From the NCBI GenBank assembly GCA_013400975.1, contig WBMZ01015728.1:16272-80271 (forward strand): DNA of 64,000 bases, read 5' to 3'. The position numbers and the translations under genes were made by a program. Below the pieces are notes generated by a model that searched no databases, was not told the origin of the DNA, and worked only from the letters and a program-made list of their open reading frames with translations. The DNA comes from Atrichornis clamosus (lineage: Eukaryota > Chordata > Aves > Passeriformes > Menuridae). Shown here piece by piece: positions 59,401 to 64,000 of this stretch. Within the stretch, counting starts at the first letter, position 1, and the number at the start of each line of letters is the position of its first letter.

Positions 59401-61478
59401 ATTTTAACAATATTGGTCAGTTTTTCATTGCCTTTAAGCACTGAAATTGCACACTGTGATTGTGCTTTTGATTAACCTGGATTTGCTTAGTGTATGTTTC
59501 ATATGCACCATTGACTATTTGCATAGGGGTGGAAGAGAAGAAAGCTGTGGAAGAGAAGAGAGCTGTAGAAAAGCACATGTGTTTGGGAGGTATTAGTGTA
59601 GGAAGCAACCCTATGGGATCCTGTGGTCACTTTTAGACAGAGAAGAGATGGGCCGCAGGGCCATGCATGTGGTTTTCTTAAATTTCGATTTTTCTTTGGC
59701 TGTGTCTCCTGCCCCACTATACCCCAGCTGTCTCATTCTGTGCTGATATTTTTTCTCAATAATTTGTCTTACTTTCTTGAGGGGCAGCATGAGTGATTTT
59801 ATTTTTTAATGTTAATATGTCCATCTTGACACCCTGTCTTTAAAAATTGAGGGTTAACTCAGATTTGTGGCCACCTTCCTTTTGGGCTGACTTGGTGGAG
59901 CATGTTTTGTGACCGTGCCTAGCAAGCATATACTAACACCTGTCAGCATCAAAGGCCATGATTCTACTGGAGGTGTAAATGTGACCTGCTGTACTGTAAG
60001 AATATGTGTAAAATATTTTTAGTTTCAATGCCTACTTTATTTAAAGTATAAACTGCATGGATTTCTGTTTGGTTTATATTTTTATTAGCTTTTAAAGAAA
60101 TTTTAATGCATGATGCACTTCACTTAGTGCATTGAAAATGGATACACCTTTTATGTGCTTGTAATTGGCTTGTCATCTACAGTCACTTTTTTTGTTTTAC
60201 TTTTGTTTTTAAAAAAAGATTTTAGCTTTCATCCTTATCAGGAACATTCCTGGATATGTGCGATCTGTGTACAGCTCATTCTTCGCCTGGTTCGGCAAAA
60301 TCTCTTTAGAGGTGAGTAGAATGACAGTACAGTGAACTAAAACTTAGAAATGTAAGGTGGGTTTATAGTCCTGATTGTAATATAACACATAATGAAAACA
60401 TTGATTGGCTAATTAAATACCATGCTGTCATGTTTGACCTCTTTTAGCATTATAGCTTTTGGTACACTTAAAAGTCCGAGCTGAAATAGCAGTCTCACAG
60501 TACCGAGTTTAATTCTTGTGCTGTTTTAGGGGATGGGGTGTTTTAAGGTTGTGAGCGTGAGGATTAAATGCTGGAGTATGCTGTGAGTTGTATGCAGTTG
60601 GAAGATAAAAATTTAGGCCGGTTGAAGAATTAGCATGAATTATACTTACTAGTGGAAGTACTTTTATAAATCTGCTTGCCCTAGAAAGCTTTTTGTGAAT
60701 AATAAATAAATGTAACATGACAAACAAACCCCTCCTTAATGCAAATATTATTTTATCCCATTGAGTGTATATTTTGAAACAGTAGGAATTACTTTGCTTC
60801 CCATTTTATTTGCTGGTTTTGTGGGGTTTTTAAAGGATCACATTTCACTGTTCCAGTTCAATTCCAGGGACGTGTGCAGTCCTCAGCAGTCGGGGCATTC
60901 TCTCTCACTTGCAGGCACGTCAGTCCAGACCCTCACCAGGGGACAGGAACTGAGCAGAGGCAGATTCTTCTCTGCTCTGACAGAATGAATCCAGTGCTCC
61001 CCTGAGCCATGTGTGGTTAAGGGCCACGCAAACCCATTTCACTGTGTGTTCCAACAAGCTCAGTTTTGTCTTACAGCAAAGACACGTGGAGAACAACTTC
61101 TAACTTAAGCAGAAGTGTGTCAGTTGATGCAATAGTAATAATTCTATGTTTTTAGCTAAGCAAAAATATTTATATATAAGTATTATTAAACACATTCTTT
61201 TTTTCTTTTAGCTTTTCATTTGCCAATACCATATTTGGCTGGCAGCAGACACAAAGGGGATCTTGGTGCTCATTCCTGGATATCCAATGTTTAATGTTCT
61301 TGTCAGCACTTTTATATTTGTGTGTGTGGCACATGAAATTTCTCAGATCACTAACGATCTAGCACAGATTGTGGTTCCTAAAGATAACTCAACTCTGCTG
61401 AAAAGGTTGCTATGCATAGCTGGATTTTTTTCTGGACTACACTTCTTCTCAGCAATGCAAGATCAGTCAAGACATTAA
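35292..61478 (+). CDS. CASD1: Sialic acid 9-O-acetyltransferase, complete, 18 coding exons
   Basis: CASD1 transfers acetyl from acetyl-CoA to sialic acid (preferentially CMP-Neu5Ac) in the Golgi, making 9-O-acetylated sialoglycans. The 18 exons join in frame to 2,397 nt, 798 residues, against 797 in human. Residues 1-44 hold a short cytosolic tail and an N-terminal membrane anchor. Residues about 45-310 are the luminal SGNH-like catalytic domain with GDSR (Ser94) and DGLH (Asp270, His273), exactly at the human positions. From about residue 312 onward comes the multi-pass acyltransferase-type membrane domain. Four NxS/T sequons (Asn141, 175, 187, 241) lie in the luminal domain. All introns are GT-AG and no break was found. 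It follows COL1A2 on the same strand. Confidence 0.97.
38380..38420 (+). repeat. G/T-rich low-complexity tract
   Basis: caggttttgggttgggtttt followed by ttgttgtttgtttgggtttt in CASD1 intron 1. Confidence 0.6.
39220..39322 (+). mobile_element. Possible old CR1 tail
   Basis: The phrases aagcatctgcttatggtccc, ataccaggctagactgaccg and ttggtttgaccatgaataac resemble the diverged 3' end of older sauropsid CR1 elements (ggctagatggacctttggtctgacc). The segment ends ctgtccttattctcttatg. Confidence 0.4.
40494..40590 (+). CDS. CASD1: CASD1 exon 2
   Basis: 97 bp encoding residues 45-76 and part of 77. It includes [20 protein letters not shown] and PHSCMMHKY with luminal cysteines at 49 and 69. Acceptor ttttaaag, donor gtaagg. 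Confidence 0.94.
41261..41381 (+). CDS. CASD1: CASD1 exon 3 (catalytic serine)
   Basis: 121 bp encoding residues 77-117. It carries [16 protein letters not shown]; the nucleophile Ser94 is the codon at 41310-41312. Acceptor tgttttacag, donor gtgaga. Confidence 0.96.
42929..42973 (+). CDS. CASD1: CASD1 exon 4
   Basis: 45 bp reading [15 protein letters not shown], residues 118-132. Acceptor ttgacag, donor gtaagt. Confidence 0.94.
45189..45251 (+). CDS. CASD1: CASD1 exon 5
   Basis: 63 bp, residues 133-153, starting [14 protein letters not shown] with sequon Asn141. Acceptor ttttgcag; the donor gtttgt is non-consensus after +2. Confidence 0.94.
45366..45402 (+). repeat. A/C-rich low-complexity tract
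   Basis: aaaaaaccccaaaacaaacc and repeats of it in CASD1 intron 5, the same type as 14410-14545. Confidence 0.7.
45470..45552 (+). mobile_element. Possible CR1 3' terminal remnant
   Basis: gagagtccatttcaacttga then atactatgattctgtgattt, with the octamer-type end of CR1. Short. Confidence 0.45.
46422..46466 (+). CDS. CASD1: CASD1 exon 6
   Basis: 45 bp reading [15 protein letters not shown], residues 154-168. Donor gtaagt. Confidence 0.94.
46467..49070 (+). other. CASD1: CASD1 intron 6
   Basis: A 2.6-kb AT-rich intron. A diverged stretch at 47085-47145 (cttccagggatggaattcaa) looks like an ancient antisense CR1. An 11-G run lies at 48439-48449. Otherwise nothing recognised. Confidence 0.8.
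47085..47145 (-). mobile_element. Possible ancient CR1 fragment
   Basis: cttccagggatggaattcaa followed by ccacc...agtctgttctagt parallels the antisense CR1 phrase 'ccagggatggggattcaaccacc...cctgttccagt', with many substitutions. Confidence 0.35.
49071..49194 (+). CDS. CASD1: CASD1 exon 7
   Basis: 124 bp, residues 169-209 and part of 210, starting [20 protein letters not shown]. Sequons at Asn175 and Asn187; ends DVYWVLQ. Acceptor tctccag, donor gtaaag. Confidence 0.95.
50885..51099 (+). CDS. CASD1: CASD1 exon 8 (catalytic Asp and His)
   Basis: 215 bp, residues 210-281, starting (D)[18 protein letters not shown]. It holds the catalytic dyad DGLH: Asp270 at 51064-51066 and His273 at 51073-51075. 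Sequon at Asn241. Donor gtaagt. Confidence 0.96.
51100..52072 (+). other. CASD1: CASD1 intron 8
   Basis: A 970-bp intron with no recognised repeat. It ends ctttgacag. Confidence 0.8.
52073..52498 (+). CDS. CASD1: CASD1 exon 9 (lumen-membrane transition)
   Basis: 426 bp, the largest coding exon, residues 282-423. It contains the Cys-rich [10 protein letters not shown] linker, a membrane span near residues 312-333 ([20 protein letters not shown]), the acidic loop [11 protein letters not shown], and further hydrophobic segments around [10 protein letters not shown] and [14 protein letters not shown]. Acceptor ttgacag, donor gtaatg. Confidence 0.95.
52907..52996 (+). CDS. CASD1: CASD1 exon 10
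   Basis: 90 bp, residues 424-453, starting [20 protein letters not shown] and ending [15 protein letters not shown]...YH is a conserved motif of the Cas1-type acyltransferase membrane domain. Donor gtaagt. Confidence 0.95.
53580..53699 (+). CDS. CASD1: CASD1 exon 11
   Basis: 120 bp, residues 454-493, starting [20 protein letters not shown] and followed by [14 protein letters not shown]. Nearly identical to human as recalled. Donor gtaaga. Confidence 0.95.
54661..54817 (+). CDS. CASD1: CASD1 exon 12
   Basis: 157 bp, residues 494-545 and part of 546, starting [20 protein letters not shown]. Two membrane spans flank the DRPYQFYYF loop. Acceptor caccccccag, donor gtaaga. Confidence 0.95.
56323..56402 (+). 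CDS. CASD1: CASD1 exon 13
   Basis: 80 bp, residues 546-572, (G)[19 protein letters not shown] and YFLSYSQ, one membrane span. The donor gtttgt is weak, like that of exon 5. Confidence 0.94.
56469..56494. repeat. Perfect inverted repeat, 10-bp stem and 6-nt loop
   Basis: tgtgctcata - acttaa - tatgagcaca in CASD1 intron 13, 67 bp after exon 13. It could form a hairpin in the transcript. Confidence 0.9.
57118..57219 (+). CDS. CASD1: CASD1 exon 14
   Basis: 102 bp, residues 573-606, starting [20 protein letters not shown] and ending [11 protein letters not shown]. Acceptor tttacag, donor gtatgt. Confidence 0.95.
57220..58527 (+). other. CASD1: CASD1 intron 14
   Basis: A 1.3-kb intron. A GC-richer block with several CpGs at about 57820-58060 stands out from the AT-rich surroundings; its origin is unknown. 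Confidence 0.75.
58528..58668 (+). CDS. CASD1: CASD1 exon 15
   Basis: 141 bp, residues 607-653, starting [20 protein letters not shown] and ending [10 protein letters not shown]: two spans around a charged loop. Acceptor tttgcag, donor gtacgt. Confidence 0.95.
59180..59257 (+). CDS. CASD1: CASD1 exon 16
   Basis: 78 bp, residues 654-679, starting [20 protein letters not shown]. Two cysteines sit in a polar loop. Donor gtaatt. Confidence 0.95.
60219..60311 (+). CDS. CASD1: CASD1 exon 17
   Basis: 93 bp, residues 680-710, starting [20 protein letters not shown] and ending FGKISLE. The acceptor is aaaaaaag, with the T-rich tract displaced upstream. Donor gtgagt. Confidence 0.94.
61212..61478 (+). 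CDS. CASD1: CASD1 exon 18 (C-terminus and stop)
   Basis: 267 bp including TAA, residues 711-798, starting [20 protein letters not shown], with a span at [17 protein letters not shown] and the end MQDQSRH. The human protein ends similarly. Confidence 0.96.
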   Translation, partial: LFICQYHIWLAADTKGILVLIPGYPMFNVLVSTFIFVCVAHEISQITNDLAQIVVPKDNSTLLKRLLCIAGFFSGLHFFSAMQDQSRH

Positions 61479-61714
61479 CTTGGAAACTTTCTTCAGGTTT
61501 ACTTTGTGTCTGCCTGAACAAAAATTCTCAACTGGAGGTACAAGAAGACATTTAAATTAAGTGTGTGGAAAATGTATATAGTGCAAATGTACATATTTTG
61601 TGTGGAAATAGCCTTCTCAAATAATCCGAGAAACCAGAGTGCACTGTACAGAATTGCATGTGAAAATGAGTCTTTTCTACTGGATGTATGTTTGTGTTTA
61701 CATATCTGTTCAAA

Positions 61715-61915
61715 CGAGACACGAAGGAGAGGCGCGGCTGAGCGACGTGGTGGGCGTGTCACGGAATCAGCCTGGCGTGGGCCGAGCCAGGGCCGAGGGG
61801 AGGCTCCGAGCGGCGGCCGACTCGTGGCGCTCGCTGTCCTCCTGCTGGGCGCGGAACTGACCGGGCACACCCGCCGTCCTTCCGAGCCGCCACCTGGAGC
61901 CGGGCTGAGACCAGG
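61715..61915. other. GC-rich, CpG-rich patch inside the CASD1 3' UTR
   Basis: About 200 bp of strongly GC-rich sequence (for example gagcggcggccgactcgtgg) with sharp edges in AT-rich surroundings. It opens frames on both strands, but none resembles a known protein. It may be an inserted element, a small orphan CpG island, or the promoter of a noncoding RNA. Confidence 0.65.
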
Positions 61916-62010
61916 GCATTTCTCTGAGCAAAACGGTAATTTGGTGGTTAGCAAGTAGCGTTTTGGGTGGAAAGAGTAGTTCGTGTTGTATGAAACCCTT
62001 TCTACGTGGA

Positions 62011-62016
62011 AATAAA
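62011..62016 (+). terminator. CASD1: Possible proximal CASD1 polyadenylation signal
   Basis: AATAAA about 530 bp after the stop codon. Confidence 0.45.
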
Positions 62017-63521
62017 AAGTAATCATCAACTGAGTGATTGAAGATTATATACAAGTTTACATAATATTTTATGGGGGTTTTTTTTAGAAATAACAAGATG
62101 TGTTCAGGAAACATAGTGAATTCTGAGATGAAAATTTTTTATAATGAAGATCTAGGTTTTTTCCCTGAAATTGTTCACTTTTTCATAAATTTTCCATTAA
62201 TTCATTTAAGTATGTGTAGTTCTGTGTACAATCCCAGTGAACAAACAGATGAATCATTTTCAGAGACTCGGTTCAAGATGGAGAATTTTTAGAAGACCCT
62301 CCAACCTTGTCCAGTGAGATGGAATCCCATCATATCCACTCCATTAGATCTTTGGGGAACAGTGATACTTGAACCTTTCCCTGGGTTTGTAGGTGACCTT
62401 GAATTAGGTCTCATTAGGGAACTGGTGCCATATTCTATGCTGTAAAAATGTTTTCATTTAAAAGGATGCAAGTCAGTCTGTTGGTATCATGAGAAGGGGG
62501 GATTGAATTGTCATCTTTGTTCCATACAGATGGTTGAGTCTCAGAATTATAAGTGACATGAGATTGGGGCAGTTTGGAGGAAGCTTTTTTCCATCCTTTT
62601 CAGCAGTGCCCAATCTTTCTTATTAACTTTTTCCTTTAGCAGGAAACCTAAAATTGAAAGAAATAGTCCTTCAGTGTGGCAGTGACAAGCTGTTTACATT
62701 CTACTTACCAGTGAAGTTATGGACATTTCTTGGTTGGTTTTGGATTTGGTTCAAGAGGTAGTTTGACGTCTAGTTGCTTTTTCATTTTATTCTTCTCCTG
62801 ATTACTTGTTAGCAGTCAGAAACACAAACACAATATTATTTTCCAAGCATATGTGCAATTATGTATGATTATAAACAACATGAATCTTAATTTGTACCAT
62901 ATACACTGTCACATGCATGGTTTTGGTCTTGTCCCAGGTAAAAAAACATTGAATTCAAACTCACGGCCATGAATGAGGGCAAAACAAATTTCTGAAAAGC
63001 ATGGCTTCAATTTTATGTGTGTGTGTGTTTGCGGTGGAGAACAGTTTCTTTAAAGAATGACCGGTCATTCATCAAAAAAAACCAAAAAAGAATCAGTCGA
63101 TTCCCCCAAATTCAGCAGTTTTACTGAGCCTGCCAGCTGTTTCCAAGATATTGGAAAGATACTCTCTATTTGTTCTGTGTGCGCGTTACTTCCGATGTTT
63201 GGGAATTCAACCTCCTGGATCAATACGTTGAGTGACTGAAGGAGAGGGCGTAGGTGGACACCGTAGTGGGGGATAACATACATAACCTTCATCTATGCCA
63301 GTATTATGAGCAACAGGGAACTGTGAGCTTGACGGATAATTTTTGTTTTGTTCTTCACAACTTAAGTATTGTAGATATAATTCTATTTATCTGTTGTACA
63401 GACTTGGTTAAAAGATTTATTTTTAATGTTTGAAATAATGCACTTGTTTACTATTACTTTATGTGGGATAAATATATTTTCTTTTCAGGTTATGTAAAAA
63501 TATGACGTAATTTAAACATTA

Positions 63522-63527
63522 AATAAA
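63522..63527 (+). terminator. CASD1: Likely distal CASD1 polyadenylation signal
   Basis: aaataaatgtgctgtgg followed by a T/G-rich stretch (cttatttttgtaatg), a good downstream element. Confidence 0.55.
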
Positions 63528-63545
63528 TGTGCTGTGGATGCTTAT

Positions 63546-63928
63546 TTTTGTAATGGGAGCAGCATCATTTAAGTAAAAAGTTTTTATTGCTTGACTTCAG
63601 CTGCGCTGCGGTTCACTGTATCACAAATTGTGTCAGGTGCAAGACAGGAAGAAAGATTGTTCTGCAGTAAATCACACTGTTCCTGCTCTGATCTTATAGC
63701 TCCAAATTGCAGCTGAAGTTACGGTAGCCAAAACCGCCCAGGAGCTTGAGGGTCCTCAGCAGAACTCTCCAGCAGAGGCATCGCATACTTTCCCCACCAG
63801 GTTACAAGCCACGAGTGCTGCGGGAGAACTCTGCAGGAGAACCCTGTAGGAAAGCCGAGGAACTGACTTAGCTTTTCTTCAGTCTGGCAATATCAAGAAA
63901 CCAAACTCATCTTTAAGATTTGTTTGGG
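63546..63928. other. Intergenic, downstream of CASD1
   Basis: About 380 bp with no recognised gene. In other vertebrates the next gene in this direction is SGCE, which is not visible here. Confidence 0.6.
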
Positions 63929-64000
63929 TGTTTTGGTTTGAGCCTGGCCAGAGGCCAGGAACTTCCCAGGCTTGCGCACTTCCCCCACTTCTCGCAGCCG
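63929..64000 (+). mobile_element. Possible start of an avian LTR, cut by the window end
   Basis: tgttttggtttgagcctggc followed by cagaggccagg has the TG start and wording of songbird endogenous-retrovirus LTRs. Only 72 bp are visible and the call is from memory. Confidence 0.35.

Larger units (their letters stand above)
61479..63545 (+). other. CASD1: CASD1 3' UTR (short and long forms)
   Basis: An AT-rich tail with AATAAA at 62011-62016 and again at 63522-63527, so transcripts of about 0.55 or 2.05 kb 3' UTR are possible. A GC-rich patch at 61715-61915 interrupts it. No other gene is supported here. The extent is inferred from the hexamers. Confidence 0.6.

Noticed and set aside
61499..62029. 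Frames of 176 codons (minus) and 131 codons (plus) in the CASD1 3' UTR
   Set aside because: They exist because of the GC-rich patch and its flanks; no protein family or splice context is visible. The patch itself is reported as a finding.

Overview
The window is vertebrate nuclear DNA from a bird, most likely an oscine songbird. The evidence is two large intron-rich genes with GT-AG splicing and 54/108-bp collagen exons, CR1 LINE fragments, an avian endogenous-retrovirus solo LTR, and a tRNA-Ile/CR1 composite SINE that resembles the songbird family TguSINE1. Both genes lie on the + strand in the order COL1A2 then CASD1, which matches the order I recall for human 7q21.3. I have only the sequence, so the species is an inference.

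Region 1 (1-23225) is the 3' part of COL1A2, the pro-alpha2 chain of type I collagen. Thirty-three exons are visible. By the conserved fibrillar-collagen size pattern, including one 162-bp exon, they correspond to exons 20-52. They encode the last 1,020 residues: 744 residues of uninterrupted Gly-X-Y in 29 pure helix exons, the helix end and telopeptide, and the C-propeptide. The collagenase site, a helical cross-link lysine, three RGD motifs, the BMP1 cleavage site, the calcium-binding loop, the N-glycosylation sequon and the seven-cysteine alpha2-type C-propeptide can all be placed. The last large intron carries an antisense solo LTR. The 3' UTR has three AATAAA signals.

Region 2 (23226-34900) is an intergenic spacer of about 11.7 kb. 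It holds a TguSINE1-like element, a structurally intact tRNA-Asn fused to a CR1-like tail (possibly a second SINE type), two clear CR1 3' ends, an older CR1 scrap and one unexplained 89-codon open frame. The rest is unremarkable AT-rich sequence.

Region 3 (about 34900-63545) is complete CASD1, the Golgi sialic acid 9-O-acetyltransferase. It has a CpG-island promoter, a start codon inside a YY1-like motif, an overlapping upstream ORF, and 18 coding exons giving 798 residues. The catalytic Ser94, Asp270 and His273 are intact at the same numbers as in human. Its 3' UTR contains an odd GC-rich patch of about 200 bp and two polyadenylation options.

Region 4 (63546-64000) is the start of the next intergenic interval and may end inside another LTR.

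The two genes are neighbours but not functional partners: one makes extracellular-matrix collagen, the other modifies sialic acids in the Golgi. I found no prokaryotic-type system, CRISPR array or novel operon. The most interesting items are the tRNA-Asn/CR1 composite, the CASD1 uORF/YY1 start arrangement, the GC-rich island in the CASD1 3' UTR, and a near-perfect p53-type palindrome in a COL1A2 intron.
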